Positions 1 to 11,631 of a DNA stretch of 64,000 bases are shown here, in pieces. The stretch comes from Linnemannia elongata. Taxonomy: Eukaryota > Mortierellomycota > Mortierellomycetes > Mortierellales > Mortierellaceae. Each line of letters starts with the position of its first letter. The first letter of the stretch is position 1. The stretch covers positions 1,736,001 to 1,800,000 of the forward strand of contig JAXBDG010000006.1 in the NCBI GenBank assembly GCA_036320915.1, read 5' to 3'. The notes under the pieces are model-generated. The model worked only from the letters and a program-made list of their open reading frames with translations, made no database searches and was not told the DNA's origin. Position numbers and translations under genes: made by a program.

Positions 1-1541
1 TAACCCTCCGCCTGCTCCCTACTTTTCCAGGAACCAACCATTTCGAAGCAGAAAAGAGCTGATGTATCCAAAAAAAAACAAACAAAACAAACCCTACTCT
101 CTGCTCCATATCATACTAACAACAGACAAGTGACCTTCCTCTCCTTCTCCCTACCCTTCGCTCTCGTCATTACTGCATTGTAAACAAAAACGGTTTGTCT
201 AGTAGGTGTGCCAGTCTACCAGCCCAAAGCCATGGCTAGACAAAACTTTCGTAACCCTTTCATCGCTTTGATTTTCTGTTTCCCGCCCAAATGTTGTCGT
301 TCGAACTTCGTTACCTAATGTGTCTGCTTAGACTTCAATTCCCTCCAAAAACATAACAACAACCAACTCCCCTCTGCTAATGCAATATGACCAACAAAAC
401 CCCCGAAAGCTGGCTATTTTTTTCCCGCTCAGACACAACGATGAGGAAAACGAGTCGAATTCATAGGATGGTGTCGAGTGAGCTCGGTGGACAACAAAGG
501 TAGGAGAGGAGATCAGGGTCACTGCAAAAACGCAAGGGTCGCAGCGCACTCACAACAACATTCACGACATGCTCTTGTCCGACCAAAGAGCAGAGCGCGC
601 AAAATGTCAAACGAGGCAAGACACACCATTATCACCTCGCACACTCCCCTCCTCCCATTAGTTCTAACCAGACCACTGCGTTGTCCCCTATTTGCTCCTT
701 GCCATATTTTGATCAGCGCCCAAGTAGCCAATTGTAATTATAGGTCATTCCAGCAAGTCTGGCAATGATGACATCTCCACCTTGTTGTTAGTACAAGGAA
801 GGAAATAAGGATCGATTGTACATGTGCAGTACGTACCCATAACGGAGTGCATCGTTGCTCGAGCTCAAGAGCCGTTCTTGCTCCTCCTACGCGGCAAATA
901 TGCATGTTCAATTGAAAAAAGAGAGAAAAAAATGACGAGAGCGCTGGTGTTAGTTTCGCTTTCTGAGTTTTCCTGGTCAGTGGCGACATTGGTTGATCGA
1001 TTGCTGCAGGAGGCAAGTGTAAAAAAAAGGCGCAGGTTGTGCGCGATGATATTCGCATCTTGATGGTCCACTTTCGGTAAAACGATAACGGGAGGAAGAG
1101 GAGGAAGTAGAGGAAAGGAGGGGTGTGGATTAGGGGGGAGGGGGAGGGGGAGGGGGTTAACAGGTAAAACGAACGGAACTGTGTGGAGTTGTAGGATGAA
1201 GGCTGTCCTGGTGTTCCTGAAACGAAAAGCAGCGCGAGCTGGCGCATGTCTTCGCAAAAGGAGTAATGTGTAATATGGGAGGGGTGGTTGTTTGTTGCAT
1301 GGGATGGATGAGTCGTTGGCGTAGTAGGGTGTAATCGGGCTGGACATGTACCTCTTCCTGGTGAGTGTGCTTGCTTCCACAGCAACCCATGATGGCGAAA
1401 GTGATTTGCAGGTGGGTGGATGGGGGAAGAAGAGGATGGTGGAGGATGTGAGGTGCAGAGGAGAGGGATAGAAGAGGAATAAGGGAGAAAGGGACTGAGG
1501 CGGGAATAGAAGAGAAGGATGAGACGAGGCAGGGTGGGGAA

Positions 1542-1586
1542 GAGGAGGAGGAGGAGGAGGAGGAGGAGGAGGAGGAGGAGGAGGAG
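1542..1586. repeat. (GGA)n trinucleotide microsatellite
   Basis: An essentially perfect run of about 15 GAG/GGA triplets embedded in purine-rich sequence. On the other strand it gives the polyproline run of a spurious frame. Confidence 0.95.
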
Positions 1587-1848
1587 AAAGAGGAAAGGAT
1601 GTGCTGTTTGTTAAAAGACGAGCGCAGAAGAAAGAACTGAAGAGAGTGTGAGAGAGTAAGATGTGAGACACACAGACAAAGGGAAGGAAGGAGGGGGTAA
1701 GTGCAGGAAGGAGGAAAGGAAAAGGAAAGGGAGCAAAGGGTGTGTGCAGGAAGACTTGTGCATATACATTATTTTATTTCTCTCTTCAGCGACCGTTTTT
1801 ATTTTTGATCGAAAGGAACTTCTGATCCTTCAGTGAGACAAACAAGGT

Positions 1849-1934
1849 GGTGCCTGGGATCACATCAAGACCAATCAAGGCAGAGGGTGATGGTGCCCGG
1901 GATCACATAAAGACCTCTCAAGGCAGAGGGGGAT
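1849..1934. repeat. 43-bp direct tandem duplication
   Basis: Two adjacent units (1849-1891 and 1892-1934) both begin GGTGCC, continue GGGATCACAT and end in CAAGGCAGAGGG. They differ at only a handful of positions. No reading frame is associated with them. Confidence 0.85.
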
Positions 1935-2569
1935 GGTCAAGGGGCCATCACTTTCTTTGAGGTTTTCACGCCCGCCTTCTTAATTTTGCAATACCATCCT
2001 TTCTCTTCCTTTCCTCTCAACCATCTGTTTTTCACTCTCAGTCTCTTTCGTTATTGAGAATGTCTCTAACACCCTGCGTTTTACTGGTTATTTCTTTTTG
2101 TGGCGCCTCTATTACTCCATGCATACGCATTGCCGCTCTCTCTTTGCTGAACACTTTCAATGGTGTCTGTACTCCGTACAACCACTGGTCTTTCATCCTT
2201 TTTTGATCTCAAGATAGGCAACAAGAGAGTGCTCACTCGTATTTTTTTTGTTGCCTGAAAGGGTGAGAATATTTTAGTTCCATGGTCAGAAGGAGTGCTG
2301 AAGAGACAAGGGAATGATAGATAAGAGCGAGCTGGACTATTAACTTGTGTGATGTATGAGTTGTATGCCTGGACAAAATATAGGAGCCATGGACCTAACG
2401 CTCCCTACCTGGCTCTAACGAACGGACGCGACTACGCGCATCCGTGAATCCGTCACGTGTGTGTGCAAAAGTGACCGTTATGTCTCCTGCTAAAAAAAAA
2501 AAAAAATGTCGAAGAGTGAGAGCCAAAACAACTGGACACAGACCAAGACGAGAACTAAAACTAGCAAGA

Positions 2570-4590
2570 ATGGAGGACGCATCATGTCAAGGACATGGAG
2601 GTACTGATCTCTCAGTAGCACCCAAGGATCAGCAGCCCACTGCTGCCGTTGCTGCATCAACCACCAATGGAGCCGTGATGCAAGCTACTTCTCCGCATGT
2701 CCTGGTAGAGTCCTCAGGAAGAAGTGATAAGATTGAGGAACACAAGGAGGGCGAGGTCATTGAGCAAGGCGGCGATACACCCAATGCCTCCACACAGCAA
2801 ACGCCAGAGGAGGGTGGTATTCACCAAGGGTCCAAGCGTCACAAGGAATCAAAGCATGGTCATTACGGAGGAGAGCAACCTCCAAAGAAGCAAAAGAAAC
2901 GAATCGATCTTGTCGACCCAGAGGAGGATCTCAAGAACGCCCAGTACTTTTTCGACAATGGCAAGTAGTTCACCCGCTGAAGGAGATGCTGGATTGCGAG
3001 TTTGGATGGTGTTCAATTGAACACTGCGTTTGCGTGTATGCATGTGATTCAAGAAGTATCAATTGCCTTGCCAATGCTAACAGGTTCAATTCATCATTGA
3101 ATGATGCTTGTAGACCTTCGCAAGATCAAGCCATACTTCTTCAAGTACCAGACATACGCCAAGGGCAGGTGGCTAGGCCGCAAGCTGATCGATGTGTTTA
3201 ACACGGAGTTCCGGGATCGGGATAATACCTTCTACGTTAGTCCATGATTCTTTCCTTCACAAGGCGGCATTTAAGAACCAATTCGTTGGAAGGTCTGGCT
3301 TGAACACAACAAACAGAGGGCTGACAAGAACCGTACATTGCTTTATATAGGAACGGGCTATCAAGGACGGGAGAGTCAAGATCAATGGAGAAACAGTGGA
3401 TAAGGACTATATCATCAAGAATAGCGACATTGTTGCGCACGACATTCATCGGCATGAACCCCCAGTCGCCAACCTGCCTGTCAAGGTCGTGCGGATTGTG
3501 GATGGCGTCATCATTGTTGACAAGCCCAGTAGTATACCTGTTCATCCAAGTGGACGTTACCGACACAATACTGTCCTGCATATTCTGTCGACCGAACAGG
3601 GTTACAAGGAACTGTATCGTAAGTTCGCTAGTTTTTGCAAGGCTCAGATTGACAACCTAATAATTAGCGATAGAAATAATACTGATGGCGATCTACTTCT
3701 CACGTCGTTAGCTGTCAATCGGTTGGATCGGCTCACCTCAGGACTGATGATTATCGCGCTGTCGGTCAAGAAGGCTCGGGAGTTTGAAAAGATGATGCAA
3801 AAGTGCGAGATCAAGAAGGAATACGTCTGCAAGGTCAAGGGCGAGTTTCCAAGGTAAAAGCAAATTAAAGAGCATTTTGGTTTTTGTTGATGGATATTTC
3901 TGTCGTGTAGACAAAAGATTATGAGTTAACCCAAACCCTTTTGGCGTCTGGGTCAATAGTGGAGTGACGGAGTGCCATCAGCCGATCCATGTGGCGTCCT
4001 TCAAGTTGACGCTCAACACAGTCCAACCCGACGGCAAGGCATGTTCAACCATCTTTGAGCGTCTTCGATACGACCCGGAGTCCAACACTTCCATCGTGCT
4101 GGCACGTCCTGTGACCGGACGGACACATCAGATCCGCGTTCACTTGCAATGGCTCGGACACCCAATCACCAATGACCCCTTGTACCACAACACGGAGATA
4201 TGGGGTGCACGCAACGGACAAGGGGGGATTACTATGGAGGCAGAAGAGGAGCTCGTCAAGAAGTTGTTGGCGCAGACTGAGGCTGAAGATGAACTTGACC
4301 ATGCCCTGGCGACTTCTAGCCTGAACAGTGCCGGAGCTGCTGACGCAGGAAATACTGGGAGCGAGCATCAAAAGGCAGAGTTTTGTTCGATCTGTCAACT
4401 CCCTTCAAGAGCAGACCCGGAACCAGAGAAGCGGATCATGTATCTGCATGCGTGGAAGTATCAGGCCAAGGACTGGGCATTCGAGACTGAACTCCCCGAC
4501 TGGGCTAGAGATGCCGTATTTTCTTGTACGGCAGCATCTGCGGTGGATCAAGGAGCAGATACCATTGTGCCTGAGCCGTCCATATCATGA
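2570..4590 (+). CDS. RluA-family RNA pseudouridine synthase (Rib2/Pus9/RPUSD2-like)
   Basis: The product isomerises uridine to pseudouridine in RNA; closest in character to the eukaryotic Rib2/Pus9/RPUSD2 group, which modifies tRNA U32 and related sites. Exons: 2570-2960, 3114-3235, 3351-3618, 3712-3853, 3960-4590, giving about 517 aa. An in-frame ATG at 2480 would add 30 Lys-rich residues. The first 130 residues are low complexity and end in a basic PKKQKKR stretch. Next come the [20 protein letters not shown] segment, an S4-like KDGRVKING segment, [13 protein letters not shown], the catalytic RLDRLTSG motif, and the [21 protein letters not shown] motif. The usual His before RLD is Asn. Intron 1 must use a GC donor (GCAAGT at 2961): the nearby GT donor breaks the frame. 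There is no deaminase domain, unlike yeast Rib2. Confidence 0.9.
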
Positions 4591-5256
4591 TCATTATAAT
4601 AATCGTAATTGTAATCTTAATGCTCCTTTGAACAAGCAGAAAATGTACACAGCATGCGTTGATATGTGTTTTTGAAGTGGGGGTTTTTTATTGATTCTTT
4701 GTCATTCGTAGGCACGATCTACTACTATGCAGCTTACCTTTACTTCGTTTCGCGGACTTGTCTTGATTTCCTTATCTTGCTTGAACTTCCTTTACGCTCT
4801 TTCTTTCTCATCCAACATTCCAAGTCATAAAAACACAAACGAAACGATATGCAGACAACTACTACCATCGACACTGTATGAATTCTCCATTGTGGACAAA
4901 TAAAATGTTGTTCTCGAACAAGAATAGCCTTGGACCGAGTGTGACAAGGCCAGGGCGCCCAAGTCTTCTTTTAACCAACCATTTTATATTATTGCCATCA
5001 ACAATGAGAAGAACAAATAGCCAAGTGTGATATTTTTACATGCGAGAGGACCTCTTCTTTGGTATTAGAACAAAGAAGAGAGTCTTCACCAGCATGGTGG
5101 AGGTTGTCTACATCGTTGGTTGGGTCAGAACCGAATTGAGCCGATGAAGAGTTTATTAAAAGAAAGGAACAGAAATGGAACTCCTTTTTACTCCCTCTGC
5201 AAAAGACACATCCGTCAAGGGTTGAATCGAGTTAAAAAGGTGTCATGAAGACAAAT
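4591..5256. other. Intergenic, convergent 3' ends
   Basis: Lies between the convergent 3' ends of the pseudouridine synthase and eL31. An AATAAA on the minus strand (5152-5157) lies about 100 bp past the eL31 stop and may serve as its polyadenylation signal. No gene is visible. Confidence 0.6.
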
Positions 5257-5992
5257 TTACTCGTCGCAGACCTGGGTCTCGAGGCCCTTGAAGGAGGTGA
5301 CGGGAACGTAGGAGACGTAGGTGTACAACTTCTCCTTGGCCTCCTCATCATCGTTACGCTTGCGGGACAAGCGGACGCGGATGCGGTGCTGGACGGTCTT
5401 GATACCCTTGGACCAGATCTGCTTGTTCAAGCTGGGGTCGACACGGACATCCGAGGTGCCCATGGTCTTCTGGGCGAAGGCCTTGATGGCCTTGATGGCG
5501 TGGGGAGCACGCTTCTTGAAGGATCTGTTTGTTAATTAAATTCAGGAATAAGGAAGAGGGTAAGTGATCAGATCTCTGAATTGGTGTTTGTAGTCCAGAG
5601 ATACAAGTCGCGTCCAATTGGTGTCGCCAGCTCCTCCTGTCAATGAATAGCGTTCAGGCAAGATAGCTCGCCTTGAGAGTATCTGGGTCTATGAGTGTTC
5701 CTGACATCTGCATCAACCATCAATACTACGCCTCTGTCCAGCTACTAGTTCTCCGCAGAAACAACAAAAACTCAAGCCCGCCAGAACTCGGCTCTTCTTC
5801 CTACACACGGTTTTTACGAAGCACCTGTCCTGCCCAATCTCGAGTCCTGAAATTATCCGGTGCTAGCACCAAGTGGTAGCGAAGTCGTGATATTTACCTG
5901 CCGTGGACGTGCTTGTGCAAGTGAATGGTGTACTCACGAGCGACAACGTCGTGGATGGTAGAACGCTTGGTACCCTTGGATTCCTTGGCCAT
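5257..5992 (-). CDS. RPL31: 60S ribosomal protein eL31
   Basis: Structural protein of the large cytosolic ribosomal subunit, near the peptide exit tunnel. Two exons (5992-5898 and 5524-5257) are split by a 373-nt intron with donor GTAAAT and give 120 aa, the usual family length. The N-terminus reads [20 protein letters not shown]. The second exon carries [26 protein letters not shown] and [11 protein letters not shown], all typical of eL31. The frame is continuous across the joint (HGR-SFKK). The start is the only Met before the conserved TIHDVVARE block. The intron is long for this window, but I found no convincing snoRNA boxes in it. Confidence 0.95.
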
Positions 5993-6661
5993 TTTCTAAA
6001 AGTTTAGATCGACGAGGTGGAGAAGTCCAAAGGTGAGTTTTCGCAATCTCTCTTTGTTTCCTGGTTCGGGAGGTGATGCATAGATCCTGTAGGAGTGTGG
6101 GTTGCGTTTTTGTATCAGCTAGATTCTGGTTGTGTTGTTGTTGGGTTGTTTGTGTCATCCTCATCGCCGGGTGTGATCTACATCATCGATAGTCGAACTT
6201 GATGGTAGTGTCATCGATCGTGGTTTTTCGAAGTGCCAACAATGGCAGACGAAGTTGTTGAGATGGTAGGTGCCGGCGTCCTGATAAGGTAATCGTGTTA
6301 TGTTGCGATCGATGGATGCCTCCTGATGGATGGATGTCCATATGACGGATATGCCTTTGAAGTCGTACTGTAAAAAATATGCTTTGCAATAGAGAGGGAT
6401 CAAACTAATTGCGCGCTTGCACTCCCATCATGTACTCGAATTCTCTTTAAGGGGCTCCTTTGCTGAGCTTCTCACGACTGTTGCAATTTTGAGTTCAATC
6501 TGTTTTCTATTGTTCATTTTCATTCACCTCGTGTTATTCGATGCTCGCAATAGAAGCAGATAAAAAAGTTAAAATAAAATGAGAGTTCTTGCAAAGGATT
6601 TTTATTAGGTTGGTATGGAAGCAGAAAAGTAGTAAAGTTTGCTCTAGTTAGGTGTAGGTCT
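5993..6661. other. Upstream of eL31 and 3' flank of acid phosphatase
   Basis: Probably holds the eL31 promoter and 5' UTR and the acid phosphatase 3' end; an AATAAA (minus strand, 6601-6606) lies about 55 bp past the phosphatase stop. A run of GATGGATG-type words occurs near 6310-6345. No gene is supported. Confidence 0.5.
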
Positions 6662-7723
6662 CTACAACAAGGCAGCAAAGGCACCGGCAAGGGCAGCGAC
6701 GGCAAAGGCGGCCTTGGAGACGGTGTTGACGCCTGCGGCAGCAGAGGGCTTGCCAGTAGGGGTAGAAGCAGCACCAGAAGTGGTAGAGGGCTTGGTTAAG
6801 AAGCCGGGGATGGTGTCGTTCAAGAGAGGTCCCACAGTGATGTTGTTGTTCTTGGCACCGGTAAGCTTAGCAACATAATTAAAGACGTTGTTGAGGGTGG
6901 TGTTGGTATCCTGGCGACCGAGGTTGCCCAAATCCCAGTTAGACTCGACGGTCGAAAGGAGCGAGTAATGGGTGTAGAAAGTCGAGTCGGTGGTGTTCTT
7001 CAGGGCCGCGACAGTGTCACCGAGGAGGAAAGCCAGGACACGGTTGGGAAGGGCATAGGTCTCAGTCTCGTCAAAGGTGACAACGACAAGAGTGTTGTTG
7101 TTGAAGGTCTTGTCGGCCAAGAGAGGGGTCAAGAAACCCTTCAACCAGTTCGAAGCAACGGCAACGGTGCTGTTGTGACCGTCGTTGACCATGTTAGGGG
7201 TGTAGAAGGCATAGTTGGGCATGTTACCGGCGGCAATATCGGCCTGGAGTTGGGTGGCGGGGACGACGTTGCTGCAGCGGGTGGCGTTGTTGGCAATGCT
7301 GTCGTAAATGATGAAGGGGTTGTGCTTGCGGAAGTACTTGCCATCGTTCTGGAAGTCCTTGAAGCAGGGCGTGGGGGCATCCTCCTGGTAAGCCCTCCAG
7401 GTCAAGCCCTTGGGCTCCAACAAGTCGACAATGGTGGTGTAGTTGGAGGGGATGGCGTAACGGTCATCGTCGGCCATACCAAAGTAGTCTCCACCGGAGG
7501 CGGCAATGTAGTTGGGCTCGGAGGGATGAGTGACACCGTAGTAGTTGTCAAGGTGGACGGCCTCGGGGAAGTAGGACATGAGGGTGGGGTCGGTGGCAGC
7601 CTTGTCATAGTCGGTGTTCTCGAGGAAGACGATGAAGATATGGTCAAAAGCCTTTCCCTTGACGGCGGCAGCGGCGGCGGCCGAGGCAACAACGGTAAGC
7701 GATACAATGGACTTGAACAACAT
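6662..7723 (-). CDS. Secreted GPI-anchored acid phosphatase (phosphoesterase family)
   Basis: A single-exon 353-aa protein resembling fungal phosphate-repressible acid phosphatases (Pfam phosphoesterase superfamily, PF04185-like), which hydrolyse phosphomonoesters outside the cell. Visible features: a signal peptide (about residues 1-20, Ala-rich), the N-terminal FIVFLENTDYD metal-site motif, HPSEPNYIAASGG, and VVVTFDETE near residue 220. There are many N-X-S/T sites. A Ser/Thr/Gly-rich linker is followed by a C-terminal hydrophobic tail (AAFAVAALAGAFAALL) with no charged end, typical of a GPI attachment signal, so wall or plasma-membrane anchoring is inferred. A TATA element lies about 90 bp upstream. 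Regulation by phosphate is known for the family but not visible here. Confidence 0.9.
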   Translation of the reverse strand: MLFKSIVSLTVVASAAAAAAVKGKAFDHIFIVFLENTDYDKAATDPTLMSYFPEAVHLDNYYGVTHPSEPNYIAASGGDYFGMADDDRYAIPSNYTTIVDLLEPKGLTWRAYQEDAPTPCFKDFQNDGKYFRKHNPFIIYDSIANNATRCSNVVPATQLQADIAAGNMPNYAFYTPNMVNDGHNSTVAVASNWLKGFLTPLLADKTFNNNTLVVVTFDETETYALPNRVLAFLLGDTVAALKNTTDSTFYTHYSLLSTVESNWDLGNLGRQDTNTTLNNVFNYVAKLTGAKNNNITVGPLLNDTIPGFLTKPSTTSGAASTPTGKPSAAAGVNTVSKAAFAVAALAGAFAALL

Positions 7724-7810
7724 GGCTTTTCTGGATGTGTGAGGGTATTGGACGGGCTATGGGCTGAGAGTAAGGGGTGAAGAACTGGTGAACGGGGGCA
7801 AGGGGCTTGA

Positions 7811-7817
7811 TTATATA
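7811..7817 (-). promoter_or_regulatory. TATA box of the acid phosphatase gene
   Basis: TATATAA on the minus strand, about 90 bp upstream of the acid phosphatase ATG, a reasonable distance for a fungal core promoter with a short 5' UTR. Confidence 0.55.
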
Positions 7818-7823
7818 GTCGAG

Positions 7824-9254
7824 AAAATTAATCAAAGGAATATCGTGATCAAGAATAACAGCAACAGCAACGGTCGATGGATGCGTTTTTCCGGAAAAAT
7901 GCTACCAAAACAGGATGGCAGGCAATGGGATTCAAGGGTGCGCGGTTTTTGAACTCTCCAGTTAGTGAGCATCCCAAAAGCACATGCTGGTCCCTTCCCT
8001 GCGAATGGCAATCGTTTCGCGGGAGGCGAGGCCAATGGCAGACAGAGTGTCTCGATTTTTTCTGTGCCCAGGGACAACTTTGTTACTTTCTTGGAATACC
8101 ATGAACTTGCCCCAGTTCCTAAAAAAGACGAGTCGAGGGGAAGGTTGGTTGGAAACCTGAAGAAGAAAAAAAAACAATCGGCTTTTCCGAAGTAGTTCCT
8201 TCGCAGTACATAGTACATGCTTGATGAAAGAATAAAGTAGACAATCGAGATTGAGCACAAGGAAAGGAGGAAAGGAGGGGTATATCATCGCTTGTTGAAT
8301 AGTAACGAGTGCTCTCATATCCTTCTGTGTCCCCTTCTTCGATCTCAGTGTCCAGGGACAAGGAAATTGAATTTCGACCTCGATCGCTTTTGGAAATAAG
8401 TGTGTAGTTGGACATGCAAAAGAAGGGTGGCTGTCGTTTGCTTCCTTCTTTTCTCCAACAACGATTGCATCAATGAACACCAAGAAAACCGTTACAATGA
8501 ACACGGGAGACAACCAGTCCGCGCAAAGGAAACCAAAACGTTGCCTGCTCACAGGACGCCAATTTACCCAGGTTAGCAAGACAGCGAATGAAAGAGGTAA
8601 ACAAAACAAAGTTCGGAACTGGCCAATCGACTTGCTTTACCGGACCCATGTACCCCTGGGAACGAACGAGGTTGTATGATTTGGTTACCTTTTTTTCCAC
8701 TCCGCTCTTTCTCTTCTTGTTGGCAAAGCAAACACGAGGGTGAGCTGATAGTTAAAAAGGTCCAACAGTACATGTTTAGCCATTTTGAGGTATTGAAGCT
8801 AAGAAGAAAAAAAGAAAAGAATTTTTCGCTCATAATGTCTCGTCTTCTCTGTGTGCATGTGGGTCGACCATTTCGAATTGGAGATAAAAGAATGGAACGA
8901 AGAAGAGGACGAGTGCGGGGATTGACTCCGAAGGGAAAGTGGATCATTGGCGTAAGCAACACATTTTTGTTGCGCTAATGAATAAATGTGATGGGACACT
9001 CGTGCCAATATTTGGTTTATCCTAACGAACCCACCTTGAGTTCGATCGATCGAAGAATATCCGTCCACCTTCTCTTTTCTTCGTTTACTCTTCACCAGAA
9101 CGAGTCCTCCCTTGTGTCATTGTTGACAACGAAACCAAATAAAAAGCAACAAACACCTCGCTTATCAGATCTTTTTTCTCTCCCTCTTGTCCCTCCTTTC
9201 CGACCTCCTTCCTTCCACTAATTTCTCTCTTCCACCATCTCAAACATAAAAGCA
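7824..9254. other. Divergent intergenic region (acid phosphatase / multicopper oxidase)
   Basis: About 1.4 kb between two divergent surface-enzyme genes. Frames such as the minus-strand one at 7962-8609 have no domain and run through A/T-rich sequence. An ATAAAAA element near 9136 could be the core promoter of the oxidase. Nothing else was identified. Confidence 0.5.
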
Positions 9255-11240
9255 ATGGAGAAGCCACAAAAGAAAAAGAATGTACTCCTTCGCCGCCCAC
9301 TCACCTCCGTCGCCATCCTTCTCATCACAGTCCTGGTGCTAGTCCTCGGTCTCGTCTTTGGACTTCGAGCAAGGCACCACAATTCATCTGGTCTGGACTC
9401 AGGATCCGATTTCGCTGAGGCCTGGAACCAACCCTCGGAATTCCTGCTCAGCAAAAACTTTTCTATTACTCGGACACCCACTACCCGGTACTATGAGTGG
9501 AATATCTCACAGCAGACCATTGCCCCTGATGGCCTTGAGCGACCCATGCTTCTCGTCAACGGTATGCACAGTTTTGTTCATTTATTTTCGTTGAATGATG
9601 CAAAAAAAGATGCGAGTAATAGCTAACCAACTTGAATGGTTGACTTTGCATGCGTAGGAATGTTCCCTGGCCCTTTGGTCGAGGCAAACACCGGCGATAG
9701 GATTGTGGTCAAGGTCACCAATAACATGGTGAATGGTACCGCCATCCATTGGCACGGCATGTTCCAAAACGGTAACCACAAGCAAGAACGGGTGTACTCT
9801 CACTAAACCTCCAGATCTGAGTTTCTTTCTTCACTAACAAAACACATGCTCGTTTTTCTGGTATGACTAGGCACCAACTGGATGGATGGCAGCGTGGGCA
9901 TAACGCAGTGTCCGATTCCTCCAGGTCAGAGCTTTACCTATAACTTTACTGTACCAAACCAATGGGGCACCTACTGGTGGCACTCCCATGCTGCATCTCA
10001 GTACATCGACGGTATCTATGGACCCTTGATCATCCACAGCCCAGACGAGCCTCACCTAGCAGAATACCAGGAGGATGTCATTATGATGATCGCCGACCAT
10101 TATCATACCGACTCTGGTTCGCTCGTCTCCTGGTACCTCAGTCCCGACAGCGAAGGAGCCGAACCTGTCCCCGACAACGGTGTCATCAACGGTCGCGGTA
10201 CATTTGACTGTTCTGGGGATTCTCAGGCTCTCTTTCCTACTGGCAACAAGTGTAATAATGGCGCACCCATGTCCGTGTTTGACTTCAAGGCCGGGACCAC
10301 CTACCGTGTCCGTATTATCAACTCTGGAGCATTTGCCGATTTCCAGTTCTCGATCGATAACCATAATCTGACGGTCATTGAAGCCGACGGAGTCGATATG
10401 CAGCCTGTACAAGTCCAGCGACTTCCCATTCATGTCGCTCAGCGGTACTCGGTCTTAGTCCATGCCAACCAGGCTGTCGATAACTACTGGGTACGTGCTC
10501 TAATGAACACCAACTGCTTCAACACCCCGAACCCAGCCCTGAACCCCAGTATCCAGGCCATTATCCGCTATGAGGGCGCTGCCAGCACACAGGCTCCCAA
10601 CTCTGTCGATTGGAGCTCCAGCGCTTGGGTCGCTGTCTGCGTCGACTTGACATTGGACATGCTCAAGCCTTACACTCCTGTGCCTGTTCCCGCTGCAGAT
10701 GTGAGCTACCACATTGACATCTCCTTCCAGACTATCAGCAAGGATCATGTCAACATGGGATACATGAATCAAACCTCCTGGCGACCACTCATGAACGACT
10801 CGACGCTTTTCCAGTCCCAACGAGGTATCAGCGCCTTTGACGCCGTCTCCTCTTCCCAGTTCGTGATCCCTCTGAACAACACCAACGGAGTCCAACTGGT
10901 CCTCAACAACCTCGACGAAGGGTCACACCCGTTCCATTTCCATGGTCATGTATTCCACGTTTTAGGGTGGGGTCACGGAAACTACCAGGCAGGAGTGACG
11001 CCGTTGGAGTTGGTCAACCCCTTGCGTCGAGACACGATCACGATCCCTGCATATGGATGGACGGTGGTTCGGTTTGTGAACGATAACCCAGGCCTGTGGG
11101 CCCTGCACTGTCATATCTCGTGGCATTCTGAGAGTGGTCTCATGGTCCAGTTTGAGTCCTTGCCCGACAAGATCAAGACCATGGATATTCCAGCCGAGTT
11201 GAAATCCATGTGTGCTGCATCTAGTGCGATGAAACGATAA
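9255..11240 (+). CDS. Membrane-anchored multicopper oxidase (laccase/ferroxidase family)
   Basis: Oxidises a phenolic, metal or similar reductant at a type-1 copper and reduces O2 to water at the trinuclear cluster. Exons 9255-9561, 9658-9771 and 9871-11240 give 596 aa with continuous frame. All copper ligands are present: HWHG (H133, H135), WHSH (H178, H180), HPFHFHGH (H493, H496, H498) and HCHISWH (H553, C554, H555, H559). The axial position ten residues after the Cys is Leu. Residues about 16-36 are strongly hydrophobic after a basic KKKNVLLRR start, so this is probably a type II signal anchor with the catalytic domain outside the cell. There is no C-terminal membrane helix, unlike yeast Fet3. 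The substrate cannot be told from sequence. An AATAAA lies at 11253-11258. Confidence 0.93.
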
Positions 11241-11305
11241 AAAAGATACCACAATAAACGCCACTAATATTTGTATAGCTTCTCAAATTGCTTTGTTCCA
11301 GTCTC

Positions 11306-11309
<4 letters not shown>

Positions 11310-11375
<66 letters not shown>
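11310..11375. repeat. Compound (CT)n(CA)n microsatellite
   Basis: About 24 CT units run directly into about 9 CA units, 70 bp after the multicopper oxidase stop and just past its polyadenylation signal. Confidence 0.95.
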
Positions 11376-11631
11376 GTTATCAACTGCAATACTCAAACTG
11401 TTAACCACGGACATACACACAATCAAGCCCAAAAACCTCATCTCCGAGTCGTCGTCGCAACATAAACGCATAACCCGCCATTTGTTGCAACTAACACTCT
11501 CCTATGCTCAAAACTTTACACTAGAACCACCTTACTCACTCAATATATCTGCTCTTTTGATAACCCTATGAACACTAAAAACAGTGCAGGAATCCAAAAA
11601 GTCAAGTACCAACAAGACCACTCCCAAGGTC

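Larger units (their letters stand above)
1..2479. other. Gene-free left flank
   Basis: I see no supportable gene here. Open frames on the minus strand between 738 and 1671 are Pro/Ser/Leu-rich products of purine-rich low complexity and have no recognisable domain. The interval holds a (GGA)n tract and a 43-bp tandem duplication, listed separately, and presumably the promoter of the pseudouridine synthase at its right end. Confidence 0.6.

Noticed and set aside
738..1671. Two overlapping minus-strand frames of 215 and 268 codons
   Set aside because: They overlap in different frames over a purine-rich tract, are Pro/Ser/Leu-biased low complexity, and show no domain or splice context.
5525..5897. 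snoRNA in the eL31 intron
   Set aside because: CATCA and TCAG words occur but no correctly spaced C and D boxes with a terminal stem on the transcribed strand.
6968..7780. 270-codon plus-strand frame opposite the acid phosphatase
   Set aside because: It is the antisense shadow of a well-supported single-exon gene; Gly/Val-rich composition results from the codon bias of the phosphatase.
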